DNA of 16,014 bases, from positions 7,823,433 through 7,839,446 of the forward strand of contig CP070627.1 in the NCBI GenBank assembly GCA_020355945.1, read 5' to 3'. Below the pieces are notes generated by a model, which did not search any database, was not told the DNA's origin, and was given only the letters and a program-made list of their open reading frames with translations. A program made the position numbers and the translations under genes. This DNA comes from Candidatus Aminicenantota bacterium. GTDB taxonomy: Bacteria > Acidobacteriota > Aminicenantia > UBA2199. Shown piece by piece: positions 1 through 7,233 of the stretch. Each line of letters begins with the position of its first letter. The first letter of the stretch is position 1.

Positions 1-160
1 CGGAGACGATGAAAAAGATGAAACCACAGATTACACAGATTACACTGATTTTTTTGTTTTTTCTTCGTGTCCCTTCATGTTTCACTGTAACTTCGTGGCT
101 AATTTTTTTTACTCTGTGACCTCAGCGGTCACGTGTCCTCTGTGGCTAAATTAATTTCAT
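1..160. repeat. Low-complexity intergenic repeat block
   Basis: The block holds a tandem 9-mer (CAGATTACA twice, then CTGATTTTT), followed by CTTCGTGTCCCTTCATG, CTTCGTGGCTAATTTT, a CTCTGTGACCTCAGCGGTC phrase and CCTCTGTGGCTAAATT. The phrase TGTGGCTAA/CGTGGCTAA occurs twice. Such near-repetitive, non-coding text is familiar from intergenic regions of many environmental bacterial genomes, but its origin is not understood. No gene or clear intrinsic terminator is seen. It lies just downstream of the stop codon of the peptidase gene. Confidence 0.55.
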
Positions 161-175
161 AGCAGAGCTAAGAGC

Positions 176-2728
176 TTACCTGTACATTTCTTCCCAATGC
201 TGCGGTTGGTTTTTCAAGTGCTTATCCCACCAGGCAATGATGGTGCGCATCCAGCGTAATCGTTTCTTGTATTCCAGTATCAAGTGCTTTTGATCCTTGA
301 ATGTAATTAATTCTACTTCCTTTCCCTGGAGTTTGAGGGCAGCAAACATTTGATAACTTTCTCCTGGGGGCACATTATTGTCCAGGGCGCCGTGTAACAG
401 CAGCAAGGGTTTGGTGATTCGTTCAGCCATAAACAAAGGGCTGTGTCCCACGTAAAGGTCTTTCCGGTTCCAGGGAAAACTATCGGCAGAAGCAACACCA
501 CTGTAAGTATACCCCCAATCACCAATTCCCCAGTAGCTGGCTAATGAACTGATACCCGCATGGGAAATGTAAGCAGCAAATATATCCGTATGAGCGGCCA
601 AATATTGGGTCATGAATCCACCATAAGAAGCGCCCATAGCACCAATTCGCTGCGGATCAATATATTTATGCTCTTTGATTAATTGTTTTACACCGGTAAT
701 AATCTCTTCTGAGGTCACTTTGCCCCAATCATTGACATGTACTGATGAGAATTCCTGGCCAAAGCCTACAGCACCACTGGGTTGCAGCACATAAACCAGG
801 TAACCGTTAGCTGCATACCAGTTTTTTGGGTATCGTCCACCAAAATCCCGGGTGACCGGGGAGGTTCCTCCATAATAATAGACAATACAGGGATATTTCC
901 TGGTGGGGTCAAAATCCGGGGGGTAATGGATTCGCCCGGTGATAGTTTTGCCTGTGCCGGTTTTAAAATCCCATTCCTTCACCGTGCCGATTTTCACATA
1001 TTTAAAATCATCTTTATTGTAGTCCTTCAAAACAGAGGCATTCCCGGTGGATAAATTCAGGAGGTACAACTTAAATGGCACCGCAGCACTTGATCCCCAA
1101 TAAACCGCCATATTTCGTTTGGCAGCGAATCCGCTCTCTTTCACTACATCCACCTTTGTAGAGAGTCGCCTGTATTTTTTACTCTTAAGGAAATATTTAA
1201 AAATCCCTACATCCGCTTTATCGGCAGCCACAAAATAGATGTTGTTACCAGGGGAACTCCAGGAGGCATTTTTGATGGAGGGATTAAAATGTTTGGAAAT
1301 AGCTGTGCTTTTTTTGGTATTTAAATCATAAATATAGGCCTGGGTATCGTAATCGTTGGGTATTTTTCCCTCTTCCAGGTTCTTGCCCATTCCATTAAAC
1401 GCCGATGGCCCCCCCAGCACCAGTAATTTTTTTGAATCCGGTGACCAGGTGACCGTATTAATCCAATTGCTTTCCATTAATGGTTTTATTGATAGGCTGC
1501 TGACATCGAATCGAAAAAAACATTTTTTGGAATACGGCCTGTTTTTGTAATCCTTCTCAGCCCGGGTCATCAACACGTATTTACTATCCGGGCTAATGAT
1601 GGCAGATTGAAAATTCTGCTCTTCATCACTGACCTGGTGAGTGGTTCCCGCACCCCCACCAGTACCAGCAAAGGGAAAATAAATGAACATGGAATATCGG
1701 TATGCGGAGAACTCGGCCCGGTCAGGAATCTCTTTGATATATTTATAATGTTCGCTGTTATCTTTCTTTTGATAGGTACAATAAACCAGGAATGACTTGT
1801 TGTCCGCCCACCAATAATTAGAGAAGTTCTTTATATCTTCCAGGATAACTGCCTGGCTGTTGGTGTTTATATTGTATTGAAAGATGGATGTTTTGCTTTC
1901 TCTGGTAACGGTGTAAGAGAACGCCCTGGAATCCCCTATCCATCTGAAATCGGATATCTTGCCAAAATTCCGGGAGGAGAAAATGACGGCATGGGAGGCT
2001 GTGTTTAATATTTCTACCCAGCGCTCTGTTTTACCGGTCCCCTTGTGGGTCTGCTTTAAAGAGACAGCAGCCCGCTTTCCATCCGGCGACACCCAAACCC
2101 TGGTCACATCTATCACATTTAATATATTTTCCGGCTGAACCCTGTGATTGGGAATTAATGATATCGCAATTCTCTCATTTTGGAAGGGTTCTCCTGTCTC
2201 CAGGGAGGCTTTAAATTTCAATTTTGTCCCTTTTAATAATAGAATTTTTAATACCAGGAGATGTTTTTCATTAGTTAGTTCCAAATCGGATGTTATTTTG
2301 TCTTTCAATAGTTTGGCTTTTATTAAGCGACCATCCAGGAAAACAGAGGCTCCCAGGTTGGTATGATGGATATTCAAGGTGGTTTTTATCCATCGAGAGG
2401 GTTCCAGGTAGGTGGCCAGGTAAAGTACCCCGGTTTCATAGCCGGCAAAATCCGGGTTTTTTAATACTGTCCAGCGCATCACCCGCTTAGCCGCCCACGG
2501 AACGTTCCCACCTTCCAGGGGCAGCAAACCCGGGACCGTAATATGATTAAAATCCAATATGTTTTTATCATCTCCTAACAACTCTTTTTCAATATCCGGT
2601 ATCTTTACCGGTCCCAGCATTAACCATCGATCGATTGCTTGACTCCTGGGTTCAACCGGGAACAACCGGCAGTTCATTGCCAGGGTAAAAATCAAAACCA
2701 CCGCGAAAATGTTATATTTGGATTTCAT
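176..2728 (-). CDS. Exported S9-family (prolyl oligopeptidase/DPP IV-like) serine peptidase
   Basis: This is an 850-residue exported peptidase that probably trims peptides in the periplasm. Residues 1-20 form a signal peptide; a cysteine follows at position 20, but the preceding residues (AMN) are a poor lipobox. Residues 31-180 look like an added beta-sandwich, galactose-binding-like domain. Residues 200-570 carry WSPDSKK-type repeats (SPDGK near 214, SPDSK near 380 and 430) typical of the S9 beta-propeller. Residues 580-840 are the alpha/beta-hydrolase domain. The catalytic triad is visible: Ser701 in GASYGG, Asp783 in GALDNNVP and His815 in QKHLI; the 32-residue Asp-His spacing is normal for the family. 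The ATG has a GGAGG 4 nt upstream. The gene stands alone, divergent from the repeat protein gene. The family is certain; DPP IV, acylaminoacyl-peptidase or other specificity cannot be decided. Confidence 0.95.
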   Translation of the reverse strand: MKSKYNIFAVVLIFTLAMNCRLFPVEPRSQAIDRWLMLGPVKIPDIEKELLGDDKNILDFNHITVPGLLPLEGGNVPWAAKRVMRWTVLKNPDFAGYETGVLYLATYLEPSRWIKTTLNIHHTNLGASVFLDGRLIKAKLLKDKITSDLELTNEKHLLVLKILLLKGTKLKFKASLETGEPFQNERIAISLIPNHRVQPENILNVIDVTRVWVSPDGKRAAVSLKQTHKGTGKTERWVEILNTASHAVIFSSRNFGKISDFRWIGDSRAFSYTVTRESKTSIFQYNINTNSQAVILEDIKNFSNYWWADNKSFLVYCTYQKKDNSEHYKYIKEIPDRAEFSAYRYSMFIYFPFAGTGGGAGTTHQVSDEEQNFQSAIISPDSKYVLMTRAEKDYKNRPYSKKCFFRFDVSSLSIKPLMESNWINTVTWSPDSKKLLVLGGPSAFNGMGKNLEEGKIPNDYDTQAYIYDLNTKKSTAISKHFNPSIKNASWSSPGNNIYFVAADKADVGIFKYFLKSKKYRRLSTKVDVVKESGFAAKRNMAVYWGSSAAVPFKLYLLNLSTGNASVLKDYNKDDFKYVKIGTVKEWDFKTGTGKTITGRIHYPPDFDPTRKYPCIVYYYGGTSPVTRDFGGRYPKNWYAANGYLVYVLQPSGAVGFGQEFSSVHVNDWGKVTSEEIITGVKQLIKEHKYIDPQRIGAMGASYGGFMTQYLAAHTDIFAAYISHAGISSLASYWGIGDWGYTYSGVASADSFPWNRKDLYVGHSPLFMAERITKPLLLLHGALDNNVPPGESYQMFAALKLQGKEVELITFKDQKHLILEYKKRLRWMRTIIAWWDKHLKNQPQHWEEMYR

Positions 2729-2805
2729 ACGACCTCCTAACAGGGAAAGAATTTTCCACGCACAAAGGCTTCTTTTTTTGATTATGCATGGTTACCACCC
2801 CTGTT

Positions 2806-2834
2806 ATTTTAACAGCAGCAAGACATCCAGTCAA
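2806..2834 (-). promoter_or_regulatory. Probable sigma70 promoter of the S9 peptidase with operator-like palindrome
   Basis: Reading the minus strand, TTGACT (2834-2829) is followed after 17 nt by TAAAAT (2811-2806), which would start transcription near 2799 and give a leader of about 70 nt. The -10 box lies inside a perfect palindrome, CTGTTA-TTT-TAACAG (2801-2815), which could be an operator or simply A/T-rich coincidence. Confidence 0.45.
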
Positions 2835-2852
2835 GCATTTTACAGGAACGTC

Positions 2853-2878
2853 AGCAATTCTCAAAATTAAAATTGTTG
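2853..2878. repeat. Degenerate copy of a 26-bp palindromic repeat
   Basis: The left arm AGCAATTCTC and centre AAAAT match the minus strand of the perfect palindrome at 7343-7368; the right arm has decayed (AAAATTGTTG instead of GAGAATTGCTG). About 22 of 26 positions agree. Both copies lie between divergently transcribed genes. Confidence 0.6.
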
Positions 2879-2895
2879 ATTCGGACTTTAAGGGA

Positions 2896-2924
2896 TTGAT
2901 TTTTTTTTTTTTATGCGATATTAT
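2896..2924 (+). promoter_or_regulatory. Probable sigma70 promoter of the repeat-protein gene
   Basis: TTGATT (2896-2901) and TATTAT (2919-2924) are 17 nt apart, with a run of twelve T bases in the spacer. Transcription would start near 2931, giving a leader of about 57 nt before the ATG at 2988. Confidence 0.5.
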
Positions 2925-2987
2925 CTGTCTAAATTTTATAAAGTAATATAAAGAAAGAAACATAAGATTTTGAATTTGGAGGAAAAG

Positions 2988-3797
2988 ATGAAGTTAAAAA
3001 CTTTATTTATCTTAGTGCTAATCTTGTGCATGGGATTGAGCCTGACAGCCATGCAGTCCGTTACCTTTTTACAAGACGGGAACAATATTACCGATGTTAT
3101 TATTGATATGAGCAGCCGAACAGGCAATATTGATTACCGCAGCGGTTCTAAAGTCCATGTCAGCCGTGTGTGGATGATTAATTTTGTCGATGCCAATTGG
3201 GATTTCCCTGGAGAACGCGATCAATTGTCGGGTAATACGGATACCATCTTTTTACGTGACGGTGGTGTGATCCAGGATAAAATTGTAGATTACAGCAGCA
3301 GGAGGCTGGTGTGGGAATTCACGAAAACCAGGGCTGTTCCTGATTCGCAAATTAAACGGATTTATTTTTGCTGTACCAAACTCCCGGCAGCTTATCAATC
3401 GAGAACCACTCCAACTCCAGGTGGAGAACGCTATTCCGTTACCTTTCTTGTAACCGGTCAATCCAGAGAAACTCCCCTTTCGTATTTAAATTCGAGGAAA
3501 ACCGGTTTCACTAACGGTTTACAAATCAATACCCATGATATCTGGATGATCAATTTCGAGGACAACCAATGGGATTTCCCTGTTGAGAGAAGGCGATTGA
3601 ATAAAAAACTGGATACCATTTTTTTAAAGGACGGGCAAGTGGTGTATGATAAAATCGTCGATTTCAGCGAAAGCCGGAAGACGTTTAGCCTTCAGAGCGC
3701 AGCCCCGATTAATGAATCCAAGATCAAACGGATTTACTTTTGCTGTAATGTATTGCCAAATGCCTATAGGATATTTAAATTTAAAAAACGCCGCTGA
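2988..3797 (+). CDS. Exported protein of four diverged beta repeats, unknown function
   Basis: The product has 269 residues. I chose the ATG at 2988 because GGAGG lies 5 nt upstream; the frame also opens with a TTG at 2970 that would overlap that site. Residues 1-22 are a signal peptide. The mature part is a duplication: residues 24-136 and 149-260 share WMINF, WDFP-x-ER, DTIFL-x-DG, DKIVD-[YF]-S and IKRIYFCC. Each half again splits into two similar modules of roughly 45-60 residues with the pattern T-[FI]-FL-x-x-G ... I-x-x-I-x-F, so the protein seems to be four copies of one small beta unit. The third module is the most decayed. The pattern 'hydrophobic-L-K-D-G-...-G/D-K-I-V-D' recalls small SH3- or Sm-like barrels, but this is only a resemblance. 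The CC pairs at 128-129 and 252-253 may bind metal or form disulfides. It converges on the FxsA-like gene 16 bp away. I do not recognise a family. Confidence 0.85.
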   Translation: MKLKTLFILVLILCMGLSLTAMQSVTFLQDGNNITDVIIDMSSRTGNIDYRSGSKVHVSRVWMINFVDANWDFPGERDQLSGNTDTIFLRDGGVIQDKIVDYSSRRLVWEFTKTRAVPDSQIKRIYFCCTKLPAAYQSRTTPTPGGERYSVTFLVTGQSRETPLSYLNSRKTGFTNGLQINTHDIWMINFEDNQWDFPVERRRLNKKLDTIFLKDGQVVYDKIVDFSESRKTFSLQSAAPINESKIKRIYFCCNVLPNAYRIFKFKKRR

Positions 3798-3842
3798 GAG
3801 CTTGCCGGGAATTTTAATCATCATCCTGATGGCGGCGGTTTT
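3785..3842. terminator. Possible bidirectional hairpin across two convergent gene ends
   Basis: CGCCGC (3789-3794), preceded by six A bases, is complementary to GCGGCG (3832-3837), followed by G and four T bases. The stem is only 6 bp plus A/T flanks and the loop is 37 nt, and each arm is inside a coding end. It is placed as a shared terminator would be, but the support is weak. Confidence 0.28.
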
Positions 3843-4269
3843 CATCATCATCTTGAATATGGGTATAAGTGTTATGGGGAAATGTAGTAACGTGCCATTG
3901 GCCGGTTTGGAATTTTCTCTTGATGTAGGTCAGAGCCATATCGGTATAGAATTGGCGGGTAAGAGGAAAGAGTAAAGAGAATCCCACCAGGTCGGTAATG
4001 AATCCGGGGGTGATGAGTAGTATCCCCCCGGCCAGTATCATAGCGCCCTGGAGGAGTTCCCTGCCTGGTAGTTGGCCCTGGTTTACAGTGCTGCGGATCT
4101 GGTAAATAATTTTTGCCCCCTGGGATTTGGCAAAAGATGCGCCAATGATGCCGGTTAGCACAATCAGGGCAATGGTGTTCATGGTACCGATATGCTGCCC
4201 TACTTTGATGAGCAGGAAAAGTTCCACCACAGGTACGATGGTAAACAGCATGAGTAGTTTTATAAACAT
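3814..4269 (-). CDS. fxsA: FxsA-family cytoplasmic membrane protein
   Basis: The product has 151 residues. The frame is open for 24 codons further upstream, but the ATG at 4269 has a GAGG 6 nt ahead of it and begins the hydrophobic N-terminus MFIKLLMLFTIVPVVELFL that opens FxsA proteins. Recognisable features are the P-x-x-E-x-x-x-L-I-x-V stretch in helix 1, a second helix with TGIIGASFAKSQG, and the third with LITPGFITDLVGFSLLFPLTR, a family hallmark. The C-terminus is an Asp/His-rich tail (HIQDDDENRRHQDDD) likely in the cytoplasm. FxsA in E. coli, when overproduced, relieves phage T7 exclusion by the F plasmid; the normal role is unknown. The gene has its own promoter and is separated from the permease gene upstream by 142 bp. 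Confidence 0.88.
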   Translation of the reverse strand: MFIKLLMLFTIVPVVELFLLIKVGQHIGTMNTIALIVLTGIIGASFAKSQGAKIIYQIRSTVNQGQLPGRELLQGAMILAGGILLITPGFITDLVGFSLLFPLTRQFYTDMALTYIKRKFQTGQWHVTTFPHNTYTHIQDDDENRRHQDDD

Positions 4270-4296
4270 GGTTTGCCTCAATGGTGAAATAATGGA

Positions 4297-4326
4297 ATAA
4301 TAGCATTTCCTGCAATTATTTGTCAA
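4297..4326 (-). promoter_or_regulatory. Sigma70 promoter of the FxsA-like gene
   Basis: On the minus strand a consensus TTGACA (4326-4321) is followed after 18 nt by TATTAT (4302-4297). Transcription would begin near 4290, leaving about 20 nt of leader that contains the GAGG ribosome binding site. Confidence 0.6.
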
Positions 4327-4411
4327 TACCCCATTTTCCAATTTTCCAAACCCGTGATTCCAATCAATTGTGAGCGTAGCGAACTAAGTTCTAACCAATT
4401 ATTATCAAATG

Positions 4412-6295
4412 TTAGCGCAAGGTAACTTCATCCATCGGCAATGGGAAAAGACAAAACGTTTTAAGGGTGATATCATCATCAAGTGATTTTTTAGGGTAAT
4501 ACATGTTACAGCTTAAATATAAAATCTTACAGCCGGAGGCTTCCTGGGTGGACAGGAGTTTAAAGAAGTCTTCTTCAAATTCACGTGACTTTTGTTTAAA
4601 GAAATCATCCATGATAATGTATTTCGTATCCGTGTCATTTTTGCCGATCTTCACCGCCGCGTAAAATTTAAGAATTTCTTCATAAGATAACTTTAAGGAG
4701 CTTACATCCTTAATCCCTAAGATCGATAAATATTCAATGGCCTTTTCCTCACTGGCTCTGCCCAGTCTGCATAAAAACTTTAGAACCACATCGGGGCGGA
4801 CCTCGTTAATCCGGAAATTCACTACAATTTTATCGATACAAGCTGCGGTTTTTTGTTCCTGGTAATATCGGAAAATATCACTTTTAACCCTTTGATCTTT
4901 GCATAGAGCAAAAAAGGAATTTCCCTTTTTAAAATCGACTCTTGCCGTTTTAACCTGTTCCTCTTTAATTCCTTTACCTTTGGTCTGCATCCGGTAAAGG
5001 ATAAGCAGGAGGACAGCAATATAAACAACGGTTAAAATCAACCCCAAATAAAAGCTTTTTGGTAACTGGCTTTTGCCATAAAACAAATCCTCGTTTTCCT
5101 TGATAAAAGGTTCCACTCCGTTTTTAGGCAATGGTCGATAAAATTTGCGGTCTATATAAAACTTTATGAAATCTTGTTTCTTATCATATGAGTACCGATA
5201 AAAAGCAATGAAATTCTGAAAGCCTTTACTGCTTAACTCTTTATTAGTGGAAATGTAAAAGGTAGTTGGGAAAAATGAGGCCAGGGTTTGATAGACACGA
5301 ATCCTTTTAACAATACCTTCAATTCTTTTCAATTCAGCTTCACGCAGCCTTTTATATTCGACTTCCTGGCCGCTTTGAATCATGGACTTGATATCATCCG
5401 GCGCGACATCTCCGCTTTTCCAGACGTTGACGGCTTTATAACCTCTCTTTTCAAAGTCCATTATGTATTTAAATGTTTGATATTCAAATTCGTAAATCGA
5501 TTTTATTCCCTCTTTTGCTTCCATATAAACCCCTCTATGAATCAGCCAGGGAATTACTAGCACCAGTAAAAAATAAAGCACTGGCATGGTAATAAATTGG
5601 GCCACTTTGCTTTTAAAGGAACCGATGATCGCCCCGGCCGTAACAAAGGAAGTAATTACCAGGGTAATTACCAGGACATATACCAGGTAAAAAGTGGTAG
5701 CCGCATTAATGCCATTGATTAACATCCATACAAGGGCCAGGCCGGATAATATCCAAAATACCAGGTTTAGTAAAATTAACCGTGCCAGGGTGATAAAAAA
5801 ACCAGGCTTACGACAACCGGAAATATCAGAAATAAACTTTAAATATTCCGGGTTACGTGTGCCCTCCCAACCATAGAGCAGTGCAATAAAGCAACTGATT
5901 AAAAACATGATACCGGCAAAATCCATAAATCCACCGGAATCCGAAAACAGGTCTTTTCCTTTAAAAGAGTTCGAGATATCTAATTTTTCGGCGGAGTCTA
6001 CATGGGAGATCATACCATCAAAGACAGCAGAATCATTGAAAATCACACTTAAAGGGCTGGGTATAAATAGGAACCGGATACCTCGTACTCCGTAAAAGGT
6101 ATAATGGAGATGCAATGACACCTTTTCTCTTTCCATCTTCTGGAAAGGCTTTTTATTTGCCACAATTTTTTTATAATCGCCAATGCCATCCCAGCAAAAA
6201 AAGGCCAATAAGATGAACAGCACCACCAAAATGATAATGTTTCGTCTGATAGACAGTCTTTTGCACTCAAAGACAGATATTTCCCTGAAAAACAT
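4412..6295 (-). CDS. ABC-2-type permease fused to a degenerate ABC ATPase-like domain
   Basis: The product has 627 residues; GGAGG lies 10 nt before the ATG. Residues 1-435 look like an ABC-2 exporter permease: a helix at 19-36, a large exported loop, helices near 125-142, 168-193, 201-226 and 235-252, a second large loop (255-412) with a charged segment at 310-333, and a last helix at 414-434. The C-terminal 180 residues, presumably cytoplasmic, follow the order of an ABC ATPase but without its catalytic motifs. KKGNSFFALCKDQRVKS (456-472) sits where 'KGE-FALLGPNGAGKS' is expected and lacks the P-loop glycines. NEVRPDVVLKFLCRL (497-511) resembles the helical region. LSYEEILKFYAAVKI (536-550) stands for the LSGGQ signature. 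YIIMDDFF (559-566) resembles Walker B, and ILYLSCNMY (591-599) replaces the switch-histidine strand. I infer a pseudo-ATPase. No intact ATPase partner is in the window. It is the last gene of the operon with the exported protein. Confidence 0.75.
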   Translation of the reverse strand: MFFREISVFECKRLSIRRNIIILVVLFILLAFFCWDGIGDYKKIVANKKPFQKMEREKVSLHLHYTFYGVRGIRFLFIPSPLSVIFNDSAVFDGMISHVDSAEKLDISNSFKGKDLFSDSGGFMDFAGIMFLISCFIALLYGWEGTRNPEYLKFISDISGCRKPGFFITLARLILLNLVFWILSGLALVWMLINGINAATTFYLVYVLVITLVITSFVTAGAIIGSFKSKVAQFITMPVLYFLLVLVIPWLIHRGVYMEAKEGIKSIYEFEYQTFKYIMDFEKRGYKAVNVWKSGDVAPDDIKSMIQSGQEVEYKRLREAELKRIEGIVKRIRVYQTLASFFPTTFYISTNKELSSKGFQNFIAFYRYSYDKKQDFIKFYIDRKFYRPLPKNGVEPFIKENEDLFYGKSQLPKSFYLGLILTVVYIAVLLLILYRMQTKGKGIKEEQVKTARVDFKKGNSFFALCKDQRVKSDIFRYYQEQKTAACIDKIVVNFRINEVRPDVVLKFLCRLGRASEEKAIEYLSILGIKDVSSLKLSYEEILKFYAAVKIGKNDTDTKYIIMDDFFKQKSREFEEDFFKLLSTQEASGCKILYLSCNMYYPKKSLDDDITLKTFCLFPLPMDEVTLR

Positions 6296-6353
6296 GGCAG
6301 TCTAACCTCCTTTATTAATTATTATCTATTTGCTTCGTATAATTCTTTTACTG

Positions 6354-7061
6354 CTATTTTATGCTGTAAAATACCTGGGCCACGTATTGTCCAAAAAGTT
6401 TAAACTCCAGGTATTTTTGATTGACGCGCCACACATTTGAAAGTTGTGGGAAAATTTCAGCGTCAACGTCTCTTTTCAAGGTGTACATTAGGTCCAGGAC
6501 CTGGCCGGTATATAAGTAAAATTCATTAAAAACCCCGGTTACATCTCCAATTGAAAGGAAATCTTTAACCTTTGCAAATACCGAAGGAATAAGACCGTTT
6601 TCTTTTTGAAATGCGTCATAATCAAAGTGAATCAGCTTATAAATAACCTCTTGATTGTACGGGGTTACACTTGCCAGGTTTTTTAAATTGTAATAGGTGT
6701 CCCTTGCCATTTCCATGTTAAAAATGGCTGCGCTTATGGTTATCTGTAACCCATTGTAATCCGGTTCCGATAATTCAGAAAGTTCGATCTTATTAAAAAA
6801 CGCATTTATATCCGAACTTGATTGTAAGATATAGCCGCCACCTTTAATGATTAACTCACGGATGGTGGGGCCGACATAGCCCTCATTACTACTGCCAGGC
6901 ATACCTTTTTTCGTTTCTGGTGGGTCTGGCGGGCATGGATTCCCTGAACCGTCACCACAATATGCCTTTTCACTTTCATTGCCAGCCATTAACGCATTTA
7001 AATTGACGGTAAACACCAAAAAAACGATTAACAGAATGATTAATGATGTTGTCTCTCTCAT
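6354..7061 (-). CDS. Exported protein of unknown function, second gene of the permease operon
   Basis: The product has 235 residues and no family I recognise. Residues 1-26 form a signal peptide (hydrophobic 6-22, likely cleavage after an ALMA-type site). A short Cys/Pro/Gly-rich segment follows: YCGDGSGNPCPPDPPETKK, with two cysteines seven residues apart that could form a disulfide. From about residue 65 the protein appears mostly alpha-helical, rich in Leu, Phe, Tyr and Asn, and it ends in a helix that contains QYVAQVFYSI. There are no further strong membrane segments, so it is probably periplasmic or loosely membrane-bound. A GGAG lies 6 nt before the ATG. It starts 15 nt after the small ORF and ends 58 nt before the permease, on one strand, so the three are likely co-transcribed. 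A role as an accessory or substrate-binding partner of the permease is inference from position only. Confidence 0.72.
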   Translation of the reverse strand: MRETTSLIILLIVFLVFTVNLNALMAGNESEKAYCGDGSGNPCPPDPPETKKGMPGSSNEGYVGPTIRELIIKGGGYILQSSSDINAFFNKIELSELSEPDYNGLQITISAAIFNMEMARDTYYNLKNLASVTPYNQEVIYKLIHFDYDAFQKENGLIPSVFAKVKDFLSIGDVTGVFNEFYLYTGQVLDLMYTLKRDVDAEIFPQLSNVWRVNQKYLEFKLFGQYVAQVFYSIK

Positions 7062-7076
7062 GATTTTCTCCTTTTA

Positions 7077-7187
7077 TTAGTTTATTGCCCTAAAAACTTT
7101 AATATCTCCTTTGTTTTTTGAGGGATACCTACCCCTCAAGTCCGCAGCCGGTTCATCCTGTTTTGGGTTTGTATCACTTCGTAACAT
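7077..7187 (-). CDS. Candidate 36-residue small protein or leader peptide
   Basis: An ATG at 7187 opens a frame of 36 codons ending in TAA at 7077. It is preceded by AGAAGGG 3 nt upstream and lies about 40 nt after the predicted transcription start. The peptide begins MLRSDTNPKQDEP, continues with a RGRYPSKNKGD segment and ends in KVFRAIN: hydrophilic, charged, without signal peptide, membrane helix or cysteine. Its stop lies 15 nt before the exported protein's start, which allows translational coupling. The start codon and the GGG of its ribosome binding site fall in a predicted hairpin. It could be a real small protein, a peptide substrate of the permease, a regulatory leader, or chance. 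Only comparative data would decide. Confidence 0.4.
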   Translation of the reverse strand: MLRSDTNPKQDEPAADLRGRYPSKNKGDIKVFRAIN

Positions 7188-7230
7188 AAACCCTTCTGTT
7201 CACGTCCAATGGGATACACCCGAACAGGAT
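7155..7230 (-). promoter_or_regulatory. Leader RNA with alternative pairings around the small-ORF start
   Basis: In the minus-strand transcript, CUGUUC (7227-7222) can pair with GAACAG (7201-7196) just before the ribosome binding site, while AUCCUGUU (7230-7223) can instead pair with AACAGGAU (7162-7155). GGGUUU (7193-7188), which contains part of the ribosome binding site, can pair with AAACCC (7170-7165), enclosing the AUG in a 17-nt loop. The 5' segment thus has two exclusive partners. The transcription start is predicted, so the outermost bases may not be in the RNA. Confidence 0.3.
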
Positions 7231-7233
7231 CTT

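Noticed and set aside
1..60. CRISPR-like tandem repeats at the left edge
   Set aside because: The 9-bp units are adjacent, without unique spacers of constant length, and no cas genes are near.
156..2728. Lipoprotein signal in the S9 peptidase
   Set aside because: The residues before Cys20 (AMN) do not fit the lipobox, so an ordinary signal peptide is more likely.
2712..2963. Minus-strand 83-codon frame overlapping the peptidase start
   Set aside because: It reads through the peptidase promoter and ribosome binding site and has no features of its own.
3872..4315. 147-codon frame overlapping the FxsA-like gene on the same strand
   Set aside because: The His/Arg/Pro-rich product is typical of an out-of-frame reading; the FxsA frame has family motifs, a ribosome binding site and a promoter.
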